Counted from the first letter of the stretch, positions 1 through 10,875 are shown. The stretch is DNA of 64,000 nt from Massariosphaeria phaeospora (GCA_011032825.1 JAADJZ010000007.1:682001-746000), one strand, 5' to 3'. A program made the numbers and translations. Notes: generated by a model not told the origin, from the letters alone.

Positions 1-3000
1 GTTCTCCTGTGTTCTCCTGCCTACGAAACCCGTTTCACCGATTTAGTCAGCAAGGTGTTCGCAGTAAACGAAGCTTCTATTCGGCAGCTTCCCGTTCGGC
101 AGCGTCACGTGCCAGTGCGAGCAAAGAGCAATAACATCTGTTATGTGCTGTACACTTCTGGCAGCACTGGTGTCCCCAAAGGCGTTGTCATCGAGCATCA
201 AGCTATTGCATCAAGCTCCGAGGCTATCTGCAAGGCGCTACATATGAAACCTACCTCGCGAGTCTTCCAGTTTGGATCGTTCGTCTTCGATGCTTCAGTC
301 ATGGAGATTTTGGCCACTCTAACCTGCGGTGCAACAGTTTGCATTCCTTCAGATGAGGAACGCACTACGGACATCACCTCGGCCATTAACAAGTTGAAAG
401 TGACTTGGACTTGTCTCACCCCCTCTGTCGCCAATGTAATTGAATCGCCAGAATCGGTTCCCACTCTGCAAACTTTCGCATCCGGCGCCGAGGCGCTTAC
501 TCCTGAAACGATCAAGAAATGGAGTTCTGGAGTACAGCTTCTGAACGCGTATGGTCCAACTGAGGGCGCTGTTGTTGCTGTTGCGAATGACCAAGTATCT
601 AATCAACAAGATCCTTCCAATATCGGACATATGCTACAGAGTGGAAGGGCTTGGATCGTCAACCCAGATGACCCTGATCTACTCGCACCAATCGGAGCTG
701 TTGGTGAGCTTTGTATTGAGGGCCCCCTCCTTGCTCGAGGCTACCTCAACAATAGTGCGAAGACTGCGGAGGCGTTCGTGGACTCTCCAGCGTTCATCAA
801 CGACTTTTCTAAGGCGGCAAGCACCAAGATCTATCGCACTGGTGATTTGGTTCGATATGGCCCAACCGGCTCCATCCACTACGTTGGACGCAAGGACAAC
901 CAGGTCAAACTTGCGGGTCAGCGGATGGAGCTGGGCGAAATAGAACACCATCTGCATGCAAACGGTAGCATCCGCCAAGCAGTTGTATTGATGCCAAAGT
1001 CAGGTTCGGGTAAGAGAAAGTTAACTGCCGTCATCACGATGCACCGCAAGCCTGCAGATAAGTCTACCCACGCGCAGGCCTGGAACAGTATTCTCGGTCA
1101 TGCCGATATTCTACGCCAAATCAACGAGGCAAAGAGCAGACTATCGGACTTGGTACCAACTTATATGGTGCCAACCGTGTGGGTCGCCGTCAATGATATT
1201 CCGACTCTGGCCTCATCCAAACTTGACAGAAAGCAAGTCGCGGCCTGGTTCGAGAACATGGATGAGGAGGCCTACCGACATATACTGGATTTGGAGAGCA
1301 GCATCGATCCTGGCGTCCCTGCTACGGAGACAGCCAAGATACTTCAGGGCATCTGGGCGCAGGTGCTCAACCTCCCTGTTGGAAATGTCAAACTGAACAA
1401 GCCATGGCTCTGTAAGTACTCTCATGTATCCGATTCATTTGGAGTGCATAACCTGATTACTTCTAGCACTTGGTGGGGATTCCATCACCGCCATGCAGCT
1501 TCTGGCCCGCTGTAGGAAAGAGGGTATCAACCTGACCCTTAATCAAGTCCTTCGAAGCAAATCAATTTCACATCTCGCCGAGTCCATCGGTACTGGTTCT
1601 GGATTTGATCACGGTATGGAGCAGACGGACAAACCATTCGATTTGTCGCCCATCCAGCAATTATACTTCAGATCTATCGGTGACGACAAGGTCTCTCATT
1701 TTAACCAGTCCTTCACGCTTCGAGCGTCACGTCAAATCGATCAGACTGTTCTCAAGGGTGTTATGGACGCCATTGTAAGATGCCACTCGATGCTTCGCGC
1801 ACGTTTTTTCGAGGACGAAAACGGAACCTGGAGACAGACTATACCAAGTGACTCGAAGAGTGCTTATAGTTTCTCGGTGATCAACCCTCCTGTCATCTCC
1901 GGTATAGTCGAAATTATTGCAGACACGCAGAAGAGTTTGAACATTGTCGACGGCCCTGTTTTCGCTGTCAATCTGTTCAATATTGGCTCCAGCGACCAAG
2001 TCCTCTTCATCACTGCACATCACCTTGTGGTCGACGTAGTTAGCTGGAGAGTCATTCTCGGTGATCTTGAAGACTGCCTCAAATCTGGCTCAACCACCTC
2101 TCTGCAGACTGAACTGCCATTCCAGGTCTGGTGCGACAAGCAAGCGGCGCATACCCTTCAATCAGCACAAATCGAGGCAGCGAAGAAATTCTCGTTTGCT
2201 GTAGAGACAGTTGATCTATCCTTCTGGGGTCTTGACAAACGTCGCAACTTATATGGCGATGTCGAACGGGACTCATTCTCAATGGACGAAAACATGTCTG
2301 CAATGGCCCTTGACAACCACGAAGTAATGAGAACCGACGTTGTGGATTTATTTCTGGCTTCAATAGTGCATTCTTTCTCTCGAATATTTATCAACCGGAA
2401 AACGCCAACTATCTTCAACGAAACCCATGGCCGCGAATCATGGGAGTCGAGCAATCTCGATCTCTCCAGAACCGTTGGGTGGTTTACAACAATGTATCCA
2501 GTTCATGTCCCGATCTCAGAAGACGAAGACGACGTAATTCAGACGCTACGTCAAGTCAAAGACAGTAGGCGGAAAGTTGTCGACAATGGTCGACCCTATT
2601 TCGCCCATCGATTCCTAACCAAGGAGGGGAAGCAACGCTTTGCAGACCATGAACAAGTCGAGATTCTCTTCAACTACTTGGGCAAGATGCAGCAGCTCGA
2701 GAAGAGTGATTCTCTATTCCAGTCAATCGAGTTCAGCGAAGACGAAGAAGCAGAGATGACTGACTTGGGGGCCAAGACCGGTCGACCAGCGCTATTTGAG
2801 ATTTCTGCCTCAATCACCCAAGGCAAGATACAGTTCAACTTCATGTACAATCGGTGGATGAAGAACCAGAAAGGAATCCGCCGATGGATTGCCGAGTGTC
2901 AAAGGACACTGGAAGAGATTGTCAGCAGCCTTTCTAAGGTCCAAAACCATCAGCCAACACTCTCGGACTTTCCGTTGCTTCCCCTCGAGTCATACGACAG

Positions 3001-6000
3001 GCTAGATCGGGTTATTAAGAATTTCCCGTCAGCTGGGATTTTGTCATACGATCAAGTTGAGGATGTGTATCCTTGCGCTTCGATGCAGGAAGGCATGATT
3101 CTGAGCCAGATCAAAGACCCAGAAGCATATTGGTCCTACTCCACATTCGAGGTGAAAGCTAGGCAGGGTAAAGTGGACGTACGAAAGGTTTCTATCGCTT
3201 GGCAGAAGGTGGTCAACCGTCATCCCGCTTTGCGAACGGTGTTCATTGACAGCGTCTGCAAGGGTGGTGTCTTCGATCAGATTGTGGTCAAGAATCCGGA
3301 CAGTGGGGCACTTACCTATAGCTGCAAAGAGGCGGACTTGACGACAAAGCTGAACTCTGTGAAATACAGTAAGCTCAATGGCAAGAAGAAGCCGCGCTTG
3401 CCCCATCAGTTCACAATCATGGAAACAAGCTCTGGAAGAGTCGTGGTCAAGATGGAGATTAACCACGCTGTCATTGACGGAGGATCGCACGCCGTCATCA
3501 GACGCGATCTCGAAGATGCATACGAAGGCCGGCTGTCCGACGGAGAAGGTCCACTATACAGCGACTACATAAAATACATCCGCAGTCTGCCTGCCGGAGC
3601 CGCCATCGACTACTGGAAAGAGCAGCTTCGTGGAGTTCAGCCATGCTATTTCCCCATTGCACCTCAACATTCAAGTAAGCAAAGAGAGTTGCATTCTCTG
3701 TACATGAGCTTCGATCGCTTCTCTGAAGTCCAGACTCTCGCAGAGAAGAGTAATGTCACATTCGCCAACATACTACTCGCTGCTTGGGCACTTGTCCTAC
3801 GTACATACACCGGCTCATCCGATGTCTGTTACGGTTATCTGACATCTGGGCGAAACGTACCTATCGACAATGTGCATAATGCGGTTGGAGCCTTTATCAA
3901 CATGCTGGTCTCTCGCGTCCAGTTAACCCGCTCTGTACCTCTTATCGAGATCTTCCGCAAGGTGCAGAACGACTTTATCGAGAGCTTACCACATCAGCAC
4001 TGTTCCATGGCGCAGTTCCAGCACGATCTGGGACTCTCTGGGAAGGCCCTTTTCAATACTGCTGTTTCCGTCCAGAACCATGGCGCTGCCGAGGGTAATG
4101 CGGTGCCGGATTCCAATGTGCAGTTCGAGCACCTTGACGCCCATGACCCGAGTGAATTCGTCATTACGGTGAATATCGATGCCAGCCGCAACGACGAAGG
4201 TGTTCGTTTCTCTTACTGGACCGACTCAGTCTCTGACAATGAAGCGAAGAACATTTCCTCCATCATGGCCAAGATTCTCACCCAGACTCTTGTTGATGCA
4301 GATCAAACAATCGCCGAGCTGGATGCTGCCATTGTGGATAAGCCACGGAAAGAGTCTAAACTAACCTTCCCCTTACCGTCCCCACGTTCACTGAGGTCCA
4401 CCCCCCGGTTCGAGTTCCCTGATCCAATGGCGTCTCTTCCCACGATACCTAAAATCAGGACACCTTCGATAGCGCCTGTCACGCCGGCTGGTGCCGCTGG
4501 AGCTCCCGACTGGGGAAATCTCATTCGGTCCATTGTGAACGAAATGGTTCCCCAGATTGTGGACCAGGTACTCTCAAAAAACAAATCGATACCACCACCT
4601 GGTGCTTCTACCGTCACTGATATGACCAATCAAATGGCGAACATGCTCACGAGAAGGGCATCGCAGTCGCTGCACCCGCGACCTAACTTGGAAACCTCAT
4701 CCATTCGTTCTAGGCGTATGAGTGTGACCAGTGTGGCCGAAAGCAGGATTCAAGTCGCCGCAGACATGGTTGCTGCGGCCGGTGTAATGGCCACGGAGGC
4801 TTTGAAATCTGTACCACCAGATTTCGTGGAAAAGAAATTGTTGACGCTTTGGAGCGAGCTATTAGATATGGTTGAGGATTCAATCGGGAATGAGGATAGT
4901 TTTTTCGTAAGTTGGTCCGGTTCGATGCCCTTTAACTCCCGTCACTAACTACTATAGCAATTGGGTGGCGATAGCATTATTGCGATGCGACTGGTTGGAG
5001 CTGCAAGAGAGGAGGGTTTATCCATGACAGTTGCGGATGTGTTCAAGAACCCTACATTCGCCGATATGTCTCGTGTATGTCAACCCAACGCTCATTGATG
5101 ATATGTACTGACGGAATTAGGTTGTTCGAGTTGCTGGCGAAGTCATTGATCAAGTCATGTCCCAGGCCGGTGGCGGGTCTATCAAAGATGGCATGGGCGG
5201 CTCTTCCAGGCCGGCCCTTTCTCGGACCGTCTCGGCATGGAAAGACTTTCAGTCAATCGCATCTGAGCATGCAATTGGCGAAGAAGAAGATGATGACGGA
5301 GACAAGTCTCCTCCTATCAAGACTGATCAAGAGCGAGACCAGATGTTCAAGAAGTGGCAAGGTTTTACATCGAATCTCCAGAGCGCACTACAGCAGCCAC
5401 AACAACAGCAGTCACAATCGCAGCAACCACAAAAATTCCCCAGTCAGAAGCAGCGACGAATGCCAACGACTATTCACGAGGGTCAATCTGCAAACAAATC
5501 TGTCTCACTTCTTGGAGACCCCAATGTGGACAGCGTCATCTCCAAAGTACAAGTATTCAAAGGCGGCATTTCCGACGTTCTACCTGTGACTGATTTCCAA
5601 TCTCTGGCAATCACTGGCACACTACTGGAATCGAAGTGGATGCTCAACTATTTCTATCTGGAAGGCGCGGGACCACTCGATCTCCGCAAGTTGAAACAGG
5701 CTGCGTTCCGTATCGTGCAAGCATACGATATCCTACGAACGGTTTTCGTCCCATACGGGGATCGTTTTCTCCAGGTCGTACTACGGAAACTTCAGCCTGA
5801 TTTCACCTATCAGGAGACCGACCTAGATCTAGAGGATTTCACTTCCGAGCTCCGACAGAAGGATCGCGAAAATGGACCTCGCCTCGGCGAGACCTTCGTC
5901 CAGTTCGTTGTCGCTAAGCAAAAGAAGACCGAACACTACAGGATCTTCATGCGTATCTCACACGCTCAGTACGATGGCGTGTGCCTGCCGAGGATTCTAA

Positions 6001-7331
6001 TGTCACTTCAAGCGGGCTATAACGGTCTTCCAGTTTCTTCCGCTCCCAGTTTCAGCAACTACGTACGGGAATCCGCGAAAACGGTTGCTGGTGCTCATGA
6101 CCACTGGAAAGAGATTCTACGTGGCTCCAAGATGACGGAGATTGTCAACCGCTACGGTCCAAACTACCAGCGTTCGGCGGGTAGAACTGTCACACTGCAA
6201 CAAATGCTCACTGTCCCCACGTTAAACCACCTCAACATCACTGCCGCAACGGTGGTGAAGGCTGCATGGGCTTCGACTTTGGCTCGAATCTCAGGTCAAT
6301 CAGACATTGTTTTTGGACATGTCATCTCTGGACGCAGCGGTAACATCCCCAACATTGAAAGCATAGTCGGGCCGTGTCTAAATATGGTACCGGTACGCGT
6401 CGTGTACCGGCCAGAGTGGACCGTGCTTGACCTCCTCGGCTACATTCAGGATCAGCAGATCAGCAACATGCCCTATGAATCTCTGGGCTTCCGTGAGATC
6501 ACAAGAAACTGCACAGATTGGCCAGACTGGACAAATTTCTCAAGCGTACTCCAACATAATCAGAACGTGCACTCCAACGACGCAACCCTCCAGCTCGGAG
6601 GTATCGAATACAAGGTGGGAGCTGTCGGCTCGCAGGAAGACTTCGCGGACTTCTCCATCCTTTCTACGTCTAAAGGTGGAGACCAGCTTGACGTCGTGCT
6701 TACGTACGCACCTAACAGCACTATCACGGCGGAGTATGCGCAGAATGTGTTTGATATGCTGTGTGCCACAGCTATCACTTTCGCCGAAGACCCGAACACT
6801 CTCTTGCCGTCTCCATCTGAGCTCGTATCGCGGAGTTCAACAACACTCTACTCTGAGCCCAGCAAGAAGGCCGCTGAGAAACAGCCCGTCCACCTCCCAA
6901 CGGACACCGGCCTGACCAAACACGAACTCAACAGCCTTGCCGCCAAACTTCGCTCTGCCTGGGAGCAAATTCTCCGCGACGAACACGGCAAACCTGTCGC
7001 TCTACAACTCAACTCCAGCTTCTTCGAGCTAGGCGGTGACATTATGGGTCTCGCGCAGATTGCGTCCATCCTCGAGCAAGACGGTCTGCGGATCAGAGTC
7101 GAGGACTTGATTGACAAGGAAGTGTTTGTCGACCAAGTGAGCGTGCTGGCTGTGGAGAAGAAGAAGCAGCTCGTGAAAGAAGAGGATAGCCCGTGGGGTG
7201 AGAAGGGCAGGAAGATTGCGAAGCCTGGGGAGAAGAAGGCTGATATTGAGAGGTCGGGAAGTGGTTTGGGGCTTTCGGGGTTGGCGAGGAAGATGGGGTT
7301 GAAGAAGAAGAATGCTTCGCAGCTGAAGTAG
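1..7331 (+). CDS. Nonribosomal peptide synthetase, C-terminal part (A-T-E-C-T-C-T), 5' partial
   Basis: Exons 1-1411, 1467-4906, 4958-5074 and 5121-7331; frame 1 is open from the first base, so the gene continues off the left edge. The 2392 residues visible hold these domains in order: an adenylation domain from motif A3 (YTSGSTGVPKG, about residue 51) through TGDL and A10; a carrier domain (LGGDS, about 471); an epimerization domain with HHLVVDVVSW (about 654), ETHGRE, RTVGWFTTMYP and FNYLG; a condensation domain with NHAVIDG (about 1136); a carrier domain (LGGDS, about 1618); a condensation domain with SHAQYDG (about 1935); and a last carrier domain reading LGGDIMG (about 2293), where the attachment serine is missing. 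Pro/Ser-rich and Gln-rich (nt 5390-5450) linkers flank the second carrier domain. There is no thioesterase or reductase, so a terminal condensation domain probably releases the product, which is the usual fungal arrangement. The epimerization domain implies a D-residue in the peptide. The product is unknown. A relation to the conserved Dothideomycete NPS4/AbNPS2 type is possible but unproven. Confidence 0.93.
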
Positions 7332-8012
7332 AAGGGTGGAGGTTGGTTCAGTTTGTTGGTTAGATGTGTGTGCAGATGCTCCGGGTCTCATATGTCATAC
7401 AAGTGTTGGAGTCTAGGGGCGGACTAAATCGGCAACGTTCTGTAGAAGTTCGTTTGTTCTCTCTTCTCTCTTTAGTATATCCTTTATCAAATCCAATGGG
7501 CTTTCTTCAGAGAAAGTTTTCGCAAAGCTCAAACTTGCTGCGGAGAGCCTCATTTTTTTTATGAACCCGCTAGTGACAAACGCTTAGGCGCTGTATATTG
7601 GGCACCGTGAAAGCTACTTGAAGATTTGGAGAGGTGTACTCAAGAGTTGTTTACAGCGTGCTGGCATTGAGTAAATCTTGTAGCTTCTCACCGCACCACA
7701 GATTGAGTTCGGTGAGCGGGCGCTAGTCTGAAACGGGTTAGAGTGGGGCAAGCAGATCACGATACCTGGGTGGCGCCTGCCCAACCTCATCCCGTCTATA
7801 AAACCTATAAAACCTTTTCGCGCCCCCGTCGGTTCTCACTGCCCACTGCGCGGACCAAATACTCGTATCCGCAGCTTGGAGATAGCTCAACCCCACGCAA
7901 ATCTGAGACGCACCTCGTCTACGACACAAGCGCAAACGCCGCTCAACCTCGTAATCATCTAGGCAAGTCGAGTTCGCGGGACCTTGCTTTCCAAGCGGGA
8001 AAAGAGTCGGAA
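7332..8012. other. Intergenic: NRPS 3' UTR and dim1 promoter/5' UTR
   Basis: No coding signal is visible. The left part is the NRPS 3' UTR. The right part is the dim1 promoter and leader and contains a doubled TATA-like element, listed separately. Confidence 0.6.
7797..7812 (+). promoter_or_regulatory. Tandem TATA-like boxes upstream of dim1
   Basis: TATAAAA occurs at 7797-7803 and again at 7806-7812, about 200 bp before the dim1 start codon. The spacing suits a core promoter for the Dim1 gene. Its use is inferred from sequence and position only. Confidence 0.45.
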
Positions 8013-8601
8013 ATGGGTTCCGTCGTCCTGCCCCACCTGCGCACTGGCTGGCACGTCGACCAGGCGATCCTGAGCGAGGAAGATCGTTTGGTAGTCATCC
8101 GCTTTGGCCGCGACAGCGACCCGGACTGCATGAAGATGGACGAAGTGCTCTTCAAGATCGCCGACAAGGTCAAGAACTTTGGCGTAAGTCCGCTCCCTCT
8201 CCCCCTGTTGCACGCTTTCAATTCCCTGTACTTAAAAGCTGTCTATCTTTTAGTCGAGGTCAGTCACGCGATCTCAGACAGGGCCCGGGAGTCATCTAGT
8301 TAACCAGGTTGGTTTGTAGCATGCTGATTCTGTGGACTAGGTCGTCTACGTGTGCGACCTCGACGAGGTGCCGGACTTCAAGGCCATGTACGAGCTGTAC
8401 GATGCCTGCACCGTCATGTTCTTCTTCCGCAACAAGCATATGATGTGCGATTTCGGCACGGGCAACAACAACAAGCTGAACTGGGTGCTCGAGGACAAGC
8501 AGGAGCTCATCGACATCATCGAGACCATCTACCGCGGGGCCAAGAAGGGCCGTGGTCTTGTCGTCAGCCCCAAGGACTACTCAACGAGGTATCGGTACTG
8601 A
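8013..8601 (+). CDS. dim1: U5 snRNP thioredoxin-like splicing protein Dim1/Dib1 (TXNL4A)
   Basis: Exons 8013-8183 and 8341-8601 give 143 aa, the family's normal length. The protein matches the Dim1/Dib1/TXNL4A family end to end: GWHVDQAILSEEDR near the start, DPDCMKMDEVL, FFFRNKHMMCDFGTGNNNK, and the C-terminal GRGLVVSPKDYST followed by RYRY. Dim1 is a thioredoxin-fold component of the U5 and U4/U6.U5 tri-snRNP that sits near the 5' splice site and is released during spliceosome activation. The single 157-nt intron is long for this window. It joins ...KNFG to VVYVCD..., which matches the family exactly. The gene converges with PIG-H and lies 1.5 kb from the Hub1-like gene, another tri-snRNP-linked factor. 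Confidence 0.96.
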
Positions 8602-8907
8602 TCAGGCATTGGTAACGGCGTTGGTGTTTGCTCAGGGTGGGGAATGTGATTACGCCGGTGATTGGAATCGAGCATCCAGTCGCCCTGGCGCGATTCTAGA
8701 CGGAGGACAAGTGTCATTTGGAGGTCAAGCAGGGAATGCACTGAAGGTATGGTGACACCATTGGTACTCAATACTACAAGACTGGACGCTTATGAAGATT
8801 GTTAGCCCTTTCGGGTGTTCACTAGGACATGGGAACCCATTCGCAAACGCCGCTGCATTGCTCTACGCAGTGAAACCATTGGGGCAGTCCATGGTCTACG
8901 CAGATGC
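8602..8907. other. Convergent 3' intergenic region (dim1 / PIG-H)
   Basis: These 306 bp between two converging stop codons show no supported coding region. The stretch probably holds both 3' UTRs. Confidence 0.5.
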
Positions 8908-9648
8908 CTACCCATCCCGCTCTTTCCCCTTCCCCTTACTAATCGAACCCTCATACAAGCATGCTCTCGCACCCCTCCACACCTCCTCCAGAATCGCTCG
9001 CCTTGGCAAAAGCGACGGGAACACCACGACGACATCCTCCTCTCCTTTGACCACTATTGCCAGATAGAACCTGACCTCGAAGCCCTTGAACGCTTCGTGT
9101 ATGAAGATATCCTGGATGTTGGTCGAGGGTATGAAGCGCGTGGAGGGTGTTGTGAGGAGCGTAGAGGACGAGGTCGAGGTTTGGAGGCCCAGGCCGCGGA
9201 GCAGAGTCAGTGACTCCTCTGCGGTGACGTGAGTCAGCTTAGTCGTCGTTACGAAAGCAGCGGCGAAGAGTCAGGCGGTGTGAGAATTACCTGTATAGCC
9301 TCGCTTCAACACCATGTACAGCAGTACCGCCGAGCCTGGCGCCAAGTATCTCCATGGCAGCATCTCGGTCGCTCTAACCAGCCATGCTTCGCTCGTGCTG
9401 CCAAACAGCTCTCCCAGCCACTCTGTCGCCCGGCCGGAGCTGACATGCCACTTGACCCATAGCGTCCCCGCAACTAACGCTCCAACTACGATGCGCACCA
9501 AGACCGAGATGTACAAGGCCAGCAGCGCGGGCAGCGTCTTGGGAACGGGGCGCGTGGACACCGTGTACGATATGGTCGAGGGCGTGGGCTGGAAGGTGCG
9601 CAGGGTGTGGGACGGCGGCGAGGTGAAAGGCTGGAGCAGAGAGAGCAT
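8908..9648 (-). CDS. GPI15: GPI-GlcNAc transferase subunit PIG-H (Gpi15)
   Basis: Exon 1 is 9291-9648 and exon 2 is 8908-9218 (72-nt intron), giving 222 aa. Exon 1 carries the paired hydrophobic segments expected of PIG-H (LLALYISVLVRIVVGALVAG and, later, YLAPGSAVLLYMVL). Exon 2 carries the family domain: ESLTLLRGLGLQTS, a TRFIPSTNIQDIFIHEAF segment, FYLAIVVKG and VVVVFPSLLPRR. PIG-H is a subunit of the ER-membrane complex that moves GlcNAc from UDP-GlcNAc to phosphatidylinositol, the first step of GPI anchor synthesis. The N-terminal 40 residues are Ser/Thr/Pro-rich and poorly constrained, so the exact start is less certain. A small GPI-anchored protein is encoded at 20.2 kb, but the link is only general. 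Confidence 0.9.
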
Positions 9649-9800
9649 GGCTGGACTATCGAGTAATCATGGTCCTACTGTACTGTTATAGAGGACATGG
9701 AGAGAATTGCGGCGCGTAAAAGTGCAAGCGAAAGCGAAAGCGGTGAGTGACGCGCCCGCCTCCCGAGGTCAGCCCTACCGGGGAAAGTGGCCCAAGCTCC

Positions 9801-9835
9801 AAGCTTTGACGACATAAGCTTTGACGACATAAGCT
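9801..9835. repeat. 15-bp tandem repeat, 2.3 copies
   Basis: The unit AAGCTTTGACGACAT occurs perfectly at 9801-9815 and 9816-9830, followed by a partial copy AAGCT. It lies in the PIG-H/Hub1-like promoter interval and includes a repeated TGACGAC core that could bind a bZIP factor (inference). Confidence 0.9.
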
Positions 9836-9890
9836 ACTTTTTCCTGCCAGCCTCCACCCCCTCACCACGCCGTGAATCTTCACACCCGCC

Positions 9891-9930
9891 CAGCCATACC
9901 ACAGCCATACCACAGCCATACCACAGCCAT
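9891..9930. repeat. 11-bp tandem repeat, 3.6 copies
   Basis: The unit CAGCCATACCA starts at 9891, 9902 and 9913, with a partial copy at 9924. A related string, CATACCACAGCCATG, forms the context of the Hub1-like start codon at 10075. The array probably lies in the leader of that gene. Confidence 0.9.
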
Positions 9931-10074
9931 CGTAAGTCCCTTGTTCAAGTGTAACGTAAGTTCTTTGGGGTAAAGACAACTCTTGTTTACCTTATAGTGT
10001 TATCCTACAGTGGGTCTAGATCAGGTTGAGGCTATACTCGCTATTGATCAGACGAATCACCTCATACCACAGCC

Positions 10075-10875
10075 ATGCCGTCGCCGCCAGCAGACGCGCC
10101 AACAGGCCCGTCAGCAGGCCCGTCAGCAGATCCCCAAGCGCGTCCCCCTTCCCGGTCGCCCGCCCGCAAAGACAACGCCAGAGACGCCCGCGCCCGCTCC
10201 CGCTCCCCCCGCCGCGCCTCCCCACCCCGCCGCCCGAAGAACTACTCCGGCCTGAAGTGGAAGAAGTCGGACCGCGGCGAACCAAGTGACCAAGCCCGAG
10301 ACGACAGGCGCGGCCGCGACGACCGGGGAGGGGACGACCGCGACCGTGGATACGGCAGGCGGGACGAGCGAGATCGTGGCTACGGTGGGGGGCGAGACAA
10401 CAGGCGCGACGACGACCGCGACCGCAACCGCGACCGCAACCAGCGAGGCAGCCGAGACAATGACCGCTACCGCGAACGGGAGCCCGGCCGCCGACGCGAC
10501 GACCGCGCGCGCGAGCCCCGTCGAAACCGCGACCGCGATTCCGAGCGCCGCGACCGCAGGCCACCCACCACCGCCCCAGCCTCTGCCTCTACCTCAACTC
10601 CCACGCCCGCCCCCGCCGCCGCACCCCACACCGGCGAACCCATGATCATCGTCACAGTAAACGACCGCCTCGGCACGAAAGCGCAGATCCCGGCCTTCGC
10701 CTCCGACTCAGTCAAAGCGTTCAAAGTCATGGTGGCGGCGCAGATTGGGCGCTCGGTGCACGAGATCATGCTGAAGCGGCAGGGCGAGCGGCCGTTCAAG
10801 GACAGTCTGAGTTTGGAGGACTATGGCGTTTCGAATGGGGTACAGATTGATCTGGAGTTGAGCACGGGGGATTGA
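10075..10875 (+). CDS. Hub1/UBL5-type ubiquitin-like protein with RS/RD-rich N-terminal extension
   Basis: A single exon of 266 aa. Residues 190-262 form a Hub1/UBL5 ubiquitin-like fold: NDRLGTKAQIP near its start, then MVAAQIG, IMLKRQ and FKDSLSLEDYGV, all alignable with UBL5. Hub1 binds HIND motifs of Snu66 and other splicing factors non-covalently and affects 5' splice-site choice. Residues 1-189 are an extension absent from canonical 73-residue Hub1: Pro/Ser-rich, then RS dipeptides, a KNYSGLKWKK patch and long R/D/E/G-rich runs, typical of nuclear splicing proteins. The C-terminus ends LELSTGD instead of the Hub1 double tyrosine. An internal ATG at 10642 lies where canonical Hub1 would begin, so a short isoform is conceivable. 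The R/D-rich stretch is GC-rich and internally repetitive. Confidence 0.85.
   Translation: MPSPPADAPTGPSAGPSADPQARPPSRSPARKDNARDARARSRSPRRASPPRRPKNYSGLKWKKSDRGEPSDQARDDRRGRDDRGGDDRDRGYGRRDERDRGYGGGRDNRRDDDRDRNRDRNQRGSRDNDRYREREPGRRRDDRAREPRRNRDRDSERRDRRPPTTAPASASTSTPTPAPAAAPHTGEPMIIVTVNDRLGTKAQIPAFASDSVKAFKVMVAAQIGRSVHEIMLKRQGERPFKDSLSLEDYGVSNGVQIDLELSTGD

Larger units (their letters stand above)
9649..10074. promoter_or_regulatory. Divergent promoter region PIG-H / Hub1-like
   Basis: These 426 bp lie between two divergent start codons and contain two short tandem repeats (separate entries). A possible 5' UTR intron of the Hub1-like gene runs from GTAAGT at 9932 to CTACAG at 10010. I see no convincing branch point in it, so it stays tentative. 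Confidence 0.5.

Noticed and set aside
1493..2500. Reading the domain after the first carrier as an ordinary condensation domain
   Set aside because: HHLVVDVVSW, ETHGRE, RTVGWFTTMYP and FNYLG together are the signature of an epimerization domain.
1..7331. Assignment as an intracellular siderophore (ferricrocin-type) synthetase
   Set aside because: The T-C-T ending is similar, but the epimerization domain directly before it does not fit that class. The product is left open.
8184..8340. A 5-nt micro-exon within the dim1 intron
   Set aside because: Including it shifts the frame away from the perfectly conserved exon 2, so a single 157-nt intron is the only consistent reading.
10286..10645. Long alternative frame (+) over the Hub1-like extension, Thr/Ala-rich
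   Set aside because: It is the shadow of a repetitive, GC-rich R/D-coding stretch. The other frame ends in a conserved Hub1 fold, so that one is real.
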